A DNA stretch of 64,000 bases from Bin52 sp965213935 (GCA_965213935.1 CBDCAO010000008.1:53005-117004), one strand, 5' to 3'; positions 1-9,479 are shown, counted from the stretch's first letter. The notes: generated by a model from the sequence alone, not told the origin. Program-made: numbers and translations.

Positions 1-2
1 CG

Positions 3-3000
3 CCGGCCCGGCCGGTCCGGGGCGACGCCCACTTCGCCGCGGCCCAGGCCCTGCTGCCGGGGCTGGAATCCGGCAAACCGCTCGATGCCGCGACCCTCCG
101 GGACGCCATGACGGAGGCATTCGGCGGGTCGGACGCCGAGGGCAGCTGGGTCTGGAAGGACGCCTACGAGGCCGCCGAGGCGGCAGTGGTGCTCTTCATG
201 CAGCGCTACGGCCGCGGCATGCGCCGCACCTGCGGCGCCGACGCCGCCGGGCCGCGCCGCATGCTGGCGATGCTGGACGCCGTCGCGGCACTGGAGCCCT
301 CGCACACCAAGCGCTCCGAGGAGCAGGTCCGGCTGCAACAGTTCTCGACCCCGCTGCCGCTCGCCTATGCCGCGCTCCAGGCCGCCGCGATCCGGCCGGG
401 CGACACCGTGCTGGAGCCAAGTGCCGGCACTGGCATGCTGGCGGTGATGGCGCAGTGCGCGCTGGGCGACCGGGCGGCGGGTGCGCTCCATCTCAACGAA
501 TACGCTCGGACACGGGCGCGGTTGCTGACGCAACTGTTTCCCCAGGCGGTCGTGACGGCGTTCAACGCCGAGTCCATTGCGGACCGCCTGCACGACGTCC
601 GGCCGACCGTGGTGCTGATGAACCCGCCCTTTTCGGCATCGCCCGGTGTCGACCGCAGCCGGCACGACGCCGACCTCCGTCACGTCCGCTCGGCCGCCTC
701 GATGCTGCCGCCCGGCGGCCGGCTGGTGACGATCACCTCGGCCCATTGCGTACTGGGCGATGCCGTCGGACGCCTCGACCCGCCGGCACGCTGCATCTTC
801 ACCATGGCGATCGACGGGCGCGCCTATGCACGGCGCGGCACCGGATTCGACACCCGCCTCACCGTGCTAGAACGTGGTGCCGGACCCGGCGTGGACCTGG
901 ACGGCACCGCTCGCGCCGCCGCCGCCGCCGAGCTGCTCGACGCAGTAATCGTGCAGGTGCCGAAGCGGCAGCCGATCGCACCCGCGCCAATCCCGGCCGC
1001 TCCGGCCCGCGATCTGTTCGGCAAGCCGGTCGCGCCGAAGCCTGCCACACGCCGTGGCCCCAGGCACGCGTCGACGCCCGAAACGCGGCGGGCCCATGAC
1101 TGGGGGCCGATCTCCAAACTCACGGTCGAGACCGGCCCGGTCCAGCCGGTTGCCAATTCCGATACCGGCACGCCTGACACGGGACCCTACGCCCCGTGGC
1201 GGCCGGGCGTGGTGCGGGTACCGGACGCGGTCGAGCATCCGACACCGCTGGTGCAGTCCGCCGCCATGGCCGCCGTGCCGCATCCGGTCCCGGCCTGGCG
1301 CCCGATGCTGCCGGAGCGGATCGTCACGGACGGCCTGCTCTCCGACGCGCAGCTGGAGAGCGTCGTATTGGCCGGGGAGGCCCATTCCTGGCACCTAGCG
1401 GCGCAGTACCGCATCGGCTCCCAATGGGAGACCGTCCACCGTTGCCCGGAAGACGGCGACGACGATGAAATCGACACCTCCTTCGTTACCCAGGACGGCG
1501 AGACGCTCTCGGAGCCGGTGCGCTTCCGTCGAGGCTGGATGCTGGGCGACGGCACTGGCTGCGGCAAGGGCAGGCAAGTCGCCGCCATCATCCTCGACAA
1601 CCGCCTGCGCGGCCGGAAGCGCGCGCTCTGGCTCAGCCAGTCCGACAAGCTGCTGGAGGACGCGCGGCGCGACTGGACCGCGCTCGGCGGGCTGGAGAGC
1701 GACGTCATCCCGCTCGGCAACTTCCGGCAGGGGATGGAGATACCCCTCGACGGGGGCATCCTCTTCGCCACCTACGCCACGCTGCGCTCGCCGTCCCGCC
1801 AGGGCCGACCCTCGCGCCTCGAACAGATCGTCGAATGGCTCGCGGGCTCGCTCGACGAGGAGGACCGCCACGCCTTCGACGGGGTCGTGGTGTTCGACGA
1901 GGCGCATGCCATGGCCAACGCCGCCGGCTCCAAGTCCGAGCGCGGCGAGGTGAAGCCCTCGCAGCAGGGCCGCGCCGGACTCCGCTTGCAGAACGCATTG
2001 CCGGACGCCCGCATCGCCTATGTGTCCGCAACCGGCGCCACCACCGTGCCGGGATTGGCCTATGCGGGCCGTCTGGGATTATGGGCCGCCGGCGAGACGC
2101 CCTTCGACAAGCGCCCCGACTTCGTCTCCGCCATGGAGGCGGGCGGCGTAGCAGCCATGGAGGTGGTCGCCCGCGACCTGAAGGCGCTCGGGCTCTACCA
2201 GGCAAGGGCGCTCGCCTATGACGGGATCGAGGTCGACATCCTCGAACATCCGCTGACGCCCGAGCAGCGGCGCATCTACGACGCCTATGCCGGCGCCTTC
2301 AAGGTGATCCACGCCAACATCGAGGAGGCGCTCAAGGCCACCGGCATCGTCCAGGGCGAGGACACGCTGAACAGGAACGCCAAGGCGGCGGCATTGTCCG
2401 CCTTCGAGGGCACCAAGCAGCGCTTCTTCGGCCATCTGCTGACCGGCATGAAGTGCCCTTCCACCATCCGCGCCATCGAAGCCGATCTCAATGCCGGGCG
2501 GTCGGCTGTTGTGCAGCTGGTCTCGACCGGCGAGGCGTTGATGGAGCGCCGCATCGCCGACGTCCCGGCCTCGGAGTGGGACGACCTCAATATCGACCTG
2601 ACGCCAAGGGACGCCATCCTCTCCTACCTGATGCATGCCTTCCCGGTGCAGCTCCAGGAGCCCTTCACCGACGACGGCGGCAATCTCCTCAGCCGCCCCG
2701 CCAGGGATCCGGACGGCAACCCCGTCATCTGCCGCGAGGCCGAGGACCGGCGCGATGCGCTGATCGAGAAGCTGGCGGCGCTGCCGCCGGTGCCGACGGC
2801 GCTCGACCAGATCGTGCAGCATTTCGGGCACGAGGCCGTGGCGGAGGTCACGGGACGGTCGCGGCGGGTGCTCAGGATTACCGACGCCAAGGGCGAGCGC
2901 CTGTCGCTGCGCAGCCGGCCCGCCTCCGCCAATCTCGCCGAGACCGCCGCGTTCATGGACGGCGAGAAGCGCATCCTCGTCTTCTCCATGGCCGGCGGCA

Positions 3001-4418
3001 CGGGCCGCAGCTACCACGCCGACCTCTCCTGCGGGAACACGGAGCGGCGCATCCACTATCTGCTGGAGCCCGGCTGGCGCGCCGACCAGGCGATCCAGGG
3101 TCTGGGCCGCACGCACCGCACCCACCAGGCCTCGGCGCCGCTGTTCCGGCCCGTCACCACGGACGTGAAGGGCGAGCGGAGGTTCATCGCCACCATCGCC
3201 AGAAGGCTCGACAGCCTCGGCGCCATCACGCGGGGGCAGCGCGACAGCCAGACCGCCATGGGTGGCAGCGACGCGGCGCTGTTCCGCGAGAGCGACAATC
3301 TGGAGAGCCCGTATGCCAAGGCTGCCTTGCGGCAGTTCTACGGCGCACTCTGGCGCGGCGGCATCGAGGGCTGGAATCTGGAGCGCTTCGAGAAGGCCAC
3401 CGGGCTGAAGCTCGCCTGGGAGGGGTCGCTCAAGGAAGACCTGCCCCCCATGCCCAGGTTCCTCAACCGGCTGCTTGCGCTGCCCATCGCCGAGCAGAAC
3501 CAGCTCTTCGCAGAACTGGAGAAGCGCATCGCCGCCAACATCGAGCAGGCGATCGAGGCCGGCAGCTACGAGGTCGGCGTGGAGACCGTGACGGCCGACT
3601 CGCTCGCCGTCGCCGGCCGGGAGACGCTCTACGAGCATCCCGGCACCGGGGCGGCCACCGAGCTGGTCGAGATCGTCCGCCGCGACAGGCTGGCGCCGCT
3701 CACGGCGGAATCGGCGCTGGAGATCGGCAAACGCGACCCGGGGCCGGACGGCAAGCCGCGCCTCGCCGTCAACGCCCGCTCGAAGCGCGCCGCCGTCATC
3801 CTGCCCGCATCTTCGCGCATGATCGACGACGGCGGGGTGCAGGAGCGGGTCCGGCTGATCCGCCCCGCGACCGGCGAGACCATGGCGCGGGCCGAGCTCG
3901 ACGCCTCCAACTGGCGCCGCGCCGACGAGACCGGGTGGCGCCGCGTCTGGGACGCCGAGATCGCCGGGCTGCCGTCGCACCGGGAGTCCCGCTTCTGGCT
4001 CGCCACCGGCCTGCTGCTGCCGGTCTGGGACCGCCTGCCGGCCGAGAACATGCGCGTGCGCCGGCTGACCTCGGACGATGGTCACAGCCTCATCGGACGC
4101 GTGCTCGACGCCGAGCAGGTGCGCGCCGTGCGCGCGGGCTTCGGCCTCAACGGCGGACCCGCCATGACGGGGGCTGAGGCCTTCGAGGCGGTCATGCGAC
4201 GCGGCAACGCGCTCTCGCTCGCCAACGGCTGGCGCCTCGCCCGGCGTCGCCTGATGGGCGCCAACCGGCTCGAGATCGAGGGGCCGGCGGACACCGACAT
4301 GGACGCGCTGAAGCGCATGGGGTGCGCGACCGAGATCGTCTCGTTCCGCGCCCGGATATTCGCGCCCAACGCGGCCGCGATGGAGCGCATCCTCGATCGC
4401 TGGCCGCTCGCCGCGTGA
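3..4418 (+). CDS. Strawberry notch-like helicase/methyltransferase protein, 5'-truncated by window edge
   Basis: The frame is open from base 3 without a stop, and the residues before the first ATG (position 108) look like real protein, so the gene starts outside the window. About 1470 residues are visible. Near residue 137 is a methyltransferase SAM-binding motif (EPSAGTGMLA) and near 207 the N6-adenine-type NPPF motif. A helicase core follows: Walker A-like GDGTGCGKGRQ near 515, DEAH in VVFDEAHAMANA near 630, and a motif VI-like GLGRTHRTHQ near 1025. This layout matches the very large strawberry-notch (SBNO) SNF2-like proteins of alphaproteobacterial plasmids, phages and ICEs. Role is inferred: DNA modification or remodelling that protects the element. 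An anti-restriction function is plausible but unproven. Confidence 0.88.
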   Translation, partial: PARPVRGDAHFAAAQALLPGLESGKPLDAATLRDAMTEAFGGSDAEGSWVWKDAYEAAEAAVVLFMQRYGRGMRRTCGADAAGPRRMLAMLDAVAALEPSHTKRSEEQVRLQQFSTPLPLAYAALQAAAIRPGDTVLEPSAGTGMLAVMAQCALGDRAAGALHLNEYARTRARLLTQLFPQAVVTAFNAESIADRLHDVRPTVVLMNPPFSASPGVDRSRHDADLRHVRSAASMLPPGGRLVTITSAHCVLGDAVGRLDPPARCIFTMAIDGRAYARRGTGFDTRLTVLERGAGPGVDLDGTARAAAAAELLDAVIVQVPKRQPIAPAPIPAAPARDLFGKPVAPKPATRRGPRHASTPETRRAHDWGPISKLTVETGPVQPVANSDTGTPDTGPYAPWRPGVVRVPDAVEHPTPLVQSAAMAAVPHPVPAWRPMLPERIVTDGLLSDAQLESVVLAGEAHSWHLAAQYRIGSQWETVHRCPEDGDDDEIDTSFVTQDGETLSEPVRFRRGWMLGDGTGCGKGRQVAAIILDNRLRGRKRALWLSQSDKLLEDARRDWTALGGLESDVIPLGNFRQGMEIPLDGGILFATYATLRSPSRQGRPSRLEQIVEWLAGSLDEEDRHAFDGVVVFDEAHAMANAAGSKSERGEVKPSQQGRAGLRLQNALPDARIAYVSATGATTVPGLAYAGRLGLWAAGETPFDKRPDFVSAMEAGGVAAMEVVARDLKALGLYQARALAYDGIEVDILEHPLTPEQRRIYDAYAGAFKVIHANIEEALKATGIVQGEDTLNRNAKAAALSAFEGTKQRFFGHLLTGMKCPSTIRAIEADLNAGRSAVVQLVSTGEALMERRIADVPASEWDDLNIDLTPRDAILSYLMHAFPVQLQEPFTDDGGNLLSRPARDPDGNPVICREAEDRRDALIEKLAALPPVPTALDQIVQHFGHEAVAEVTGRSRRVLRITDAKGERLSLRSRPASANLAETAAFMDGEKRILVFSMAGGTGRSYHADLSCGNTERRIHYLLEPGWRADQAIQGLGRTHRTHQASAPLFRPVTTDVKGERRFIATIARRLDSLGAITRGQRDSQTAMGGSDAALFRESDNLESPYAKAALRQFYGALWRGGIEGWNLERFEKATGLKLAWEGSLKEDLPPMPRFLNRLLALPIAEQNQLFAELEKRIAANIEQAIEAGSYEVGVETVTADSLAVAGRETLYEHPGTGAATELVEIVRRDRLAPLTAESALEIGKRDPGPDGKPRLAVNARSKRAAVILPASSRMIDDGGVQERVRLIRPATGETMARAELDASNWRRADETGWRRVWDAEIAGLPSHRESRFWLATGLLLPVWDRLPAENMRVRRLTSDDGHSLIGRVLDAEQVRAVRAGFGLNGGPAMTGAEAFEAVMRRGNALSLANGWRLARRRLMGANRLEIEGPADTDMDALKRMGCATEIVSFRARIFAPNAAAMERILDRWPLAA

Positions 4419-4590
4419 CCGTCCGCCGCCGCCCGCCGCATCCGTATGGCCGGCCAGGCGGCAGCCGGATGCCGATTTAGACACACGTGTCGCCGGCCCG
4501 GCGCCCCACATTGCCGATTGACATCCTCGCGCCGCCGCCCACCGCAATACATATTGCCGGGCGGGCGGCGGCCGCCCGAAGGAGAGTTCC

Positions 4591-4860
4591 ATGACCGCAC
4601 AGACCCTGCCCGACAACCCTCATTATTGCTTCGTGCCCTCTTACGATGTCGAAACCGACGTCCAGCAGATACACATCGTCATCGAGGGCCTGGCCGGTCA
4701 CGTCCCCACCGCGCTCATCGCCCTCAATCTGGACGATGCCCTGGTCATCGCGGACAAGCTCAACCGCCGCCTCGGTCTCGACCGGGAGGCCTGGACCGCC
4801 ATCGCAGCCGCATCCATGCGCGCCGAGGAGGACGATCCCGACGGCGCATCCCTGCACTGA
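4591..4860 (+). CDS. Conserved small hypothetical protein (89 aa)
   Basis: A short acidic protein starting MTAQTLPDNPHYCFVPSYDV, with a strong ribosome binding site (GAAGGAGAG) 6 bases before the ATG. The middle holds a mixed helix and strand pattern (HIVIEGLAGHVPTALIALNL), and the C-terminus is rich in Asp and Glu. There is no signal peptide, membrane segment or catalytic motif. It follows the strawberry-notch gene after a 172-base gap. Function unknown; I believe it is coding because of the clean start signal and ordinary codon use. Confidence 0.65.
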   Translation: MTAQTLPDNPHYCFVPSYDVETDVQQIHIVIEGLAGHVPTALIALNLDDALVIADKLNRRLGLDREAWTAIAAASMRAEEDDPDGASLH

Positions 4861-5027
4861 CACCAGCGCCGCCCTCCCGAATTGCCGGAGACTCCCGTTC
4901 CCCGCTCACCGTGCGGGTCGTGTCCCGGCAAAATTCAACCGAGTTTCATGCGCGGGGCGCCGACCCGCTCCTTCCGCCGGTCTCTCCTCGGCGTCCGCCC
5001 GCCGACCGCGGCGGCATCCCTGCACGT

Positions 5028-5681
5028 CTATCCGCGCCACAGGCCGATACAGAAGGCGGCATGGATCCAACCCCGCTCCTTGCGCAGCTCCCGGTATTTC
5101 CTCGGATACCGCCGACCCGGTCCCAGGCGGCACTCCATGCTCAGTCCGTCCGCGTCGAAACTTTCCCGGACCGCCTCCTCGATCGTTTCCCGGCGAAACT
5201 CCAGGCATTCATCCGCCGTCTCGTCCTCTTCCTCCCAGCCATCCAGAAGGAACGTCACGAAGCCCGCTGTCAGCGACCCGTCCCCGCTATCGTTGTCGAG
5301 AAGGAGATCGCGAACCCTCCCCAGATCCTCCAGGCATTCCTCAGCCTGCCAGTACCGCTGCGTCTCGACCGCGCAAACCGGGCGCCATCCCCCGTCGAGA
5401 ATCACGATGTCGACCCGATTGTGCGGCTCCATGATGAATCGCGGACGTCGCTTCCGGCGTCCGATAGCCGACCAGTCCAGGATGGCGCCGATCGGCATCT
5501 GCATCTCGATGCTGCCTTCTCCTCCGAGCGCCCCGTGCAGTTTCTCGCCAACCGCTGCCGCCACCGGACCCTCGGCGCCGGAATCGGTCAGCCAGCCGCC
5601 GCGGGACCACGCCTCGTATCGCCTGTTCGCCGCCTGCACGCCCTCCATGACCGCCTTGCCGATGTCTTCCCTGCCGATCAT
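5028..5681 (-). CDS. Hypothetical protein, possibly nuclease-like (217 aa)
   Basis: The frame opens further upstream, but I chose the ATG at 5681 (MIGREDIGKAVMEGVQ) because GGAAGG lies 9 bases before it. The protein has Trp- and Arg-rich segments, an acidic stretch (DGWEEEDETADE) and a basic C-terminus. The segment RVDIVILDGG..PVCAVETQRYW has the spacing of an Asp followed by Glu-x-Gln, loosely like a PD-(D/E)XK nuclease core; this is only suggestive. It lies alone on the minus strand between plus-strand genes. I do not recognise the family. Confidence 0.55.
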   Translation of the reverse strand: MIGREDIGKAVMEGVQAANRRYEAWSRGGWLTDSGAEGPVAAAVGEKLHGALGGEGSIEMQMPIGAILDWSAIGRRKRRPRFIMEPHNRVDIVILDGGWRPVCAVETQRYWQAEECLEDLGRVRDLLLDNDSGDGSLTAGFVTFLLDGWEEEDETADECLEFRRETIEEAVRESFDADGLSMECRLGPGRRYPRKYRELRKERGWIHAAFCIGLWRG

Positions 5682-5951
5682 GTCGTCCATCCTTCCGGCG
5701 GTTCCTGCCGGGACGGCATTGACCGTCCGCACCGTCATTCGTTTGCCGGCCGCGACCCGAACTCCCTTGCCGGCCGAACCGCGCCTCCCGTCCGGCTCCC
5801 TGCTGCGCAGCCGGCCCGCCGTCCGCCGCTCGCGTCCCTTGTGCGGCTGCCACCGCCAAGGGAGCCATACCCGGCTGCGGTGTCGACTGGCGGATGCCGG
5901 AATAGCCGCTATGGCAAGATCGAGACAAGTAGTACCGGCGTCGATCGACGG

Positions 5952-6386
5952 TCAGGCGGCCGCTTCCACGGTGATGACGAGGCGCTTGCCGAACCGCGCC
6001 AGGGCTTTCTCCAGCCTGCCGATCTTGGTGGCGTGGCGGGGATCGAGCATGCGGCGAACCTCGCTTTCCTGGACGCCCATGGCCGCCGCGAAGGCGCTGT
6101 TGGACAGCCGCTCCTCGCGCAGAGCCTCGTAGAGCGCCGCCTTGGCGGCCAACACCGCGCCGGACGTCACCGCCGGCCGGCCCTTCGCCGGGCTCGGCGC
6201 CGGGATGTCCTCGCGCCGCGCGATACGGCCCGCGAGTGCTTCTTCCAGGCAGTCGGCGGCTTCCTCGACCGCCTCGGCGAGCGTGTCGCCGTCCGTCAAC
6301 GCCTCGTCGAAGTCGGGGAAGGTGACCGAATAGCCGCCTTCGCGTTCCTCGTGGAGGTCGATGGGGTAACTGTACCGCATTGCCAT
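5952..6386 (-). CDS. hicB: HicB-family antitoxin with C-terminal HTH
   Basis: 144 residues. Residues 5-55 carry the HicB fold signature (YPIDLHEEREGGYSVTFPDF, then EAVEEAADCLEEAL). Residues 95-140 form a helix-turn-helix (SNSAFAAAMGVQESEVRRML), as in HicB antitoxins that bind their own promoter. The start at 6386 has GGGAG just upstream. It lies 12 bases downstream of the frameshifted hicA remnant on the same strand, the usual toxin-first HicAB order. The antitoxin itself looks intact. Expected role is neutralising the HicA mRNA nuclease and autorepression, but no intact toxin gene is present. Confidence 0.88.
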   Translation of the reverse strand: MAMRYSYPIDLHEEREGGYSVTFPDFDEALTDGDTLAEAVEEAADCLEEALAGRIARREDIPAPSPAKGRPAVTSGAVLAAKAALYEALREERLSNSAFAAAMGVQESEVRRMLDPRHATKIGRLEKALARFGKRLVITVEAAA

Positions 6387-6398
6387 GATCGGAACTCC

Positions 6399-6610
6399 CT
6401 AGAGGTCCTTCGGGTCGATGCCGAGCTGCTTGCACATGCCGTGAAGCGTGCCGGTCTTGAGGGGCTTCCTGCGGTCCTTCACCACGGTATGCCGGTCCCG
6501 CAATAGAAGGTGCCGTGGCTACCCTTGCCCCTCGTCCGGTCGAACCTGACCGCGATCCCGTTCCTGCGCACCAGCCTTCCCACCGTCGCTATGAAGTCAC
6601 GCCCGTTCAC
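6399..6610 (-). pseudogene. hicA: HicA toxin gene broken by a 1-nt frameshift
   Basis: Reading from a GTG at 6610 gives VNGRDFIATVGRLVRRNGIA followed by the HicA hallmark GKGSHGTFYCG and then a premature stop. In the next frame the sequence continues as RHTVVKDRRKPLKTGTLHGM and ends at a TAG at 6399, exactly the HicA C-terminus. Adding one G to the GGG run before ACCGGCATAC restores one 70-codon gene with the motif GDRHTVVKD. HicA is a small dsRBD-like mRNA interferase needing the His of the GSH motif, which is kept. This is either a true inactivating deletion, leaving an orphan hicB, or a sequencing error. Confidence 0.75.
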
Positions 6611-6773
6611 GGTCGGCAGTCTCGCACAAAAATGCGCGAATGGGCAGGGATTGTCTCGAACATTCTCATGCAGGCGTCAACATCCGGCATTGCAGAGGGA
6701 GAGAAGAACTCTTGGGGAGCGAAGCCGCTGACGGAGAGGGAGCGGCGGCAATCGCAACCGGGGACAATCGACC

Positions 6774-7310
6774 ATGACGACATTGACCTATGCGGGAATC
6801 GGGGCGCGGGCAACGCCGGCATCCGTGTTGGCGGATATGACGGTGATGGCGGAATGGCTGGCGCGGACCGGCTGGCATCTGTCGAGCGGCGGTGCGGACG
6901 GGGCCGACAGTGCGTTCGCAGCGGGGGCGCCGGCCGGGCAGCGGACGATCTGGCTGCCGTGGCGGGGCTATAACGGGCAACGCGGGCCGGACTGCCGGGT
7001 GCTGTCGGCGGCGGCGATGGCGGCGTGCATGGAGATCGCGGCACCCCTGCATCCGGCGTGGGACCGGTGTTCGCCGGCCGTCCGCAAGCTGCATGCCAGG
7101 AACGCGGCGGTGCTTCTGGGCAAGACGCTGGATCGGCCGGTCGATGCGGTCGTGTGCTGGTCGGCCGGGGGAAGGTCTGAAGGCGGCACGGGCATGGCAA
7201 TCCGTATCGCCGAGACCCGCGGCATCCCGGTATTCAATCTCGGATCGATGACGCCGCGTGCCGTCTGTGAGCGCCTGGCCGCGATCCGCCGCGCCGTCCA
7301 TCCGTCGTAG
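6774..7310 (+). CDS. SLOG-family (DprA/YspA-like Rossmann) protein
   Basis: 178 residues starting MTTLTYAGIGARATPASVLA. The pattern YAGIGxRxTP, then GWHLSSGGADGADSAFAAGA, then VDAVVCWSAGG and a terminal GIPVFNL is the classic SLOG (LOG/DprA-like) Rossmann fold with its glycine-rich nucleotide-binding loop. Such proteins are common on phages and conjugative elements and are proposed to bind nucleotides or ligands; their cellular job is mostly unknown. A second, different SLOG protein (DUF2493 type) lies at 10602-11528. It is an isolated gene with no overlap with its neighbours. Confidence 0.8.
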   Translation: MTTLTYAGIGARATPASVLADMTVMAEWLARTGWHLSSGGADGADSAFAAGAPAGQRTIWLPWRGYNGQRGPDCRVLSAAAMAACMEIAAPLHPAWDRCSPAVRKLHARNAAVLLGKTLDRPVDAVVCWSAGGRSEGGTGMAIRIAETRGIPVFNLGSMTPRAVCERLAAIRRAVHPS

Positions 7311-7410
7311 AGGAAGAGGCGAGCACCTGCCGGGCGAGTGTCCGGCAGGGCGGAGGGAGAGGAACTCCCGCGCCGATGCCGGGCAGGGCAACGGCAAAGG
7401 AGTTTCCGCC

Positions 7411-7659
7411 ATGTTTCGTCGCGATACATCCCTCGACCTTCCGATCGGCAGCGATCTGCTGCGCGAGATCGGCGTCGATCACTGCACCGTCCGCGAAATC
7501 GCCGAGGACGAGCGCGCCATCCGCTGTCCCGACCGGGCCGCGGTCTATCCGGAACACGGCTTCGCGAGCCTCTTCCCGGAACCGGCGTCCGGCATGGCCC
7601 TCCAGGACGCGGCGCCGGCGGAATCCCGGGACCCGGCGTCGTCGCTCCCTCCGGCGTAA
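7411..7659 (+). CDS. Small hypothetical protein (82 aa)
   Basis: Starts MFRRDTSLDLPIGSDLLREI behind a good ribosome binding site (AAAGGAG). The frame opens earlier, but the upstream part reads as noise, so the internal ATG is preferred. There are no recognised motifs and the C-terminus is Ala- and Pro-rich. It sits between the SLOG gene and the SSB gene in the same direction. Function unknown. Confidence 0.5.
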   Translation: MFRRDTSLDLPIGSDLLREIGVDHCTVREIAEDERAIRCPDRAAVYPEHGFASLFPEPASGMALQDAAPAESRDPASSLPPA

Positions 7660-7771
7660 TGGAGGTGGAGGAGGGCTTGTAGAGATTGAACGGTCGGGGG
7701 CTCGGGGGAGTGACCTGGCCCCGGTCGTTCGGAACCCATCGTCATCATCCAGACCATGAAGGGGAATCGTC

Positions 7772-8227
7772 ATGGCATTCGGACTCAATCGCGTGGAACT
7801 GATCGGCCGCCTCGGCGCGGACGTGACCGTCAACCATCTCACCTCGGGCGGCCGCGTCGCCAACCTGAGCATCGCGACCGACGAGTCGTACATCAACAAG
7901 CAGTCCGGCGAGAAGGTCGACAAGACCGAGTGGCACCGGGTCGTCACCTTCCAGGACGGGCTGATCGACATGTTCGAGAAGCACGCCACCAAGGGCCGGC
8001 TGGTCTATGTCGACGGCAAGCTCCAGACCCGCCGCTGGTCGAAGCCGGGCGAGGACGGCGACCGCTTCTCGACCGAGATCCTGCTGGTCCCGGGCGGCCG
8101 GGTGCAATTCCTCGACAAGCCGAACGGCAACGGCGCGCAGATGCAGCCCGACCCGGACGCGGCGGGCGACACCGGCTCCGGGCCGGCCGGCGGCGATCCG
8201 ATGGCCGGGGATGAGATTCCCTTCTAG
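7772..8227 (+). CDS. ssb: Single-stranded DNA-binding protein
   Basis: 151 residues. The OB-fold pattern is clear: NRVELIGRLGADVTVNHL, VANLSIATDES, KTEWHRVVTFQDGLIDMFEK and GRLVYVDGKLQTRRW. A flexible Gly/Pro tail ends in the acidic DEIPF tip that recruits partner proteins. Element-encoded SSBs coat the transferred single strand or help replicate it. A strong terminator (8259-8292) follows, so this gene probably ends a transcription unit. A second SSB lies inside the T4SS operon at 28989-29390. Confidence 0.95.
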   Translation: MAFGLNRVELIGRLGADVTVNHLTSGGRVANLSIATDESYINKQSGEKVDKTEWHRVVTFQDGLIDMFEKHATKGRLVYVDGKLQTRRWSKPGEDGDRFSTEILLVPGGRVQFLDKPNGNGAQMQPDPDAAGDTGSGPAGGDPMAGDEIPF

Positions 8228-8258
8228 CCGATTCGTCATCGCTCCTCCCTCCCCAACT

Positions 8259-8292
8259 GGGCCGACGCCGCGTGCGTCGGCCCATTTCTTTT
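8259..8292 (+). terminator. Rho-independent terminator after ssb
   Basis: A perfect 10-bp stem (GGGCCGACGC / GCGTCGGCCC) with a 5-base loop is followed by ATTTCTTTT. It lies 32 bases after the ssb stop codon. Confidence 0.85.
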
Positions 8293-8423
8293 GCAGCCGA
8301 ACCGGAGCCGGCCCGGGCCGGCTTTGCGCCCGCGCTGCGCTCAGGGCGCTCGCCCTCCGGCGCCGGCCGGAGGCGGAGGCTGGCCGGTATCGGGCGTCCC
8401 GCATGGCCTGAAGGAGGTCCCGC

Positions 8424-9479
8424 ATGCTGCACGACCCGTCTCCCGCCGGCGCCATCGCCGCCGCGCTCGCCGAGCGCGCCGAGGAGGTGTGCCGGCGCTA
8501 TCTTCCCAATGGCCGCCGGCAGGGACGCTACTGGGTCGCGGGCGACCTCGACGGTGCCCGCGGGCGCTCGCTCTTCGTCCGCTTGCGCGGCCCCGGTACG
8601 CCGGGGAAGTTCACCGACGCCGCGACCGGCGAGCATGGCGATCTGCTCGACCTCATCCGCCACCGCTCAGGAGCGCCGACGTTGCGCGCGGCGCTCGACG
8701 AGGCGCGCTCGTTCCTCGCGCTGCCGCTGGCGCCCGCCCCCGTCGCGGAAACGGCGCCGGACGAGCCGTATGACGCGACCGAGGCGGCACGCCGCCTGTG
8801 GCGGCGCTGCCGCGCCATCGACGGCAGCCACGCGGAGCGCTATCTCCAGGCGCGGGGTCTTCTGCAATGCCGCTTCGCGGCGCTGCGCTTTCATCCCGCG
8901 CTTCGCTATCGCGAAGGCTCGACGGTGCGCCGGTTCCCGGCGCTGGTCGCCGCCGTCACCGGCGACGGCGGCCGGATCTCCGGCGTGCAGCGCACCTGGC
9001 TCGACCCGCGCTCGCCTGCCAAGGCGGACATCGCCAACCCGCGCAAGGCCCTCGGCCGCATCCACGGCCTCGCGGTGCGCTTCGGCGCGCCTTCCGGCGA
9101 CGCTCCGCTCGTCGTCGGCGAGGGCATCGAGACGGTGCTCTCGCTGGTCACCGCCGTGCCGGAAATCCGCGCCGCGGCGGCGCTGTCAGCCGGCAGCTTG
9201 GGCGCCTTCGCGCCTCCGCCCGGCCTCGCGCGGCTGGTAATCGCCCGGGACAACGACGAGGACGGCGCGCTCGCGGCTGAACGCCTCGCCCGGCGCTGCG
9301 CGCGGGCGGGCATCGCCGCCACGGTGATCGTGCCCGTCGGCAATGACTTCAACGACGACCTGGTCGATCTCGGCGCTGCGGCGCTGCGCGCCCGCTTCGC
9401 GCCGCTGTTCCGCTGCGCGGGAGGAAGAGGGGAGCGGCGGGTCGGGCGAGCCGACCCGACGGGAGGAGGGAGTCGATGA
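8424..9479 (+). CDS. Toprim domain protein, plasmid primase-like
   Basis: 351 residues with GGAGG 8-9 bases before the ATG. Residues 25-60 (CRRYLPNGRRQGRYWVAGDL) and GKFTDAATGEHGDLLDLI resemble the N-terminal primase-associated domain of plasmid and ICE primase-helicase proteins. The C-terminal half is a Toprim domain: LVVGEGIETVLSL supplies the catalytic Glu and LVIARDNDEDG the metal-binding Asp residues. It lacks the helicase half of phage primases. It probably primes the complementary strand in the recipient or serves element replication. It overlaps the next gene by ATGA, implying translational coupling. Confidence 0.85.
   Translation: MLHDPSPAGAIAAALAERAEEVCRRYLPNGRRQGRYWVAGDLDGARGRSLFVRLRGPGTPGKFTDAATGEHGDLLDLIRHRSGAPTLRAALDEARSFLALPLAPAPVAETAPDEPYDATEAARRLWRRCRAIDGSHAERYLQARGLLQCRFAALRFHPALRYREGSTVRRFPALVAAVTGDGGRISGVQRTWLDPRSPAKADIANPRKALGRIHGLAVRFGAPSGDAPLVVGEGIETVLSLVTAVPEIRAAAALSAGSLGAFAPPPGLARLVIARDNDEDGALAAERLARRCARAGIAATVIVPVGNDFNDDLVDLGAAALRARFAPLFRCAGGRGERRVGRADPTGGGSR

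Noticed and set aside
4518..4553. TTGACA and TACATA as a promoter for the 89-residue protein gene
   Set aside because: The spacer is 24 bases, too long for an ordinary promoter, and no better pair is visible.
2079..4616. 845-residue open frame antisense to the strawberry-notch gene
   Set aside because: Arg-, Gly- and Ala-rich low-complexity translation with no motifs; a GC-rich shadow of a clearly coding strand.
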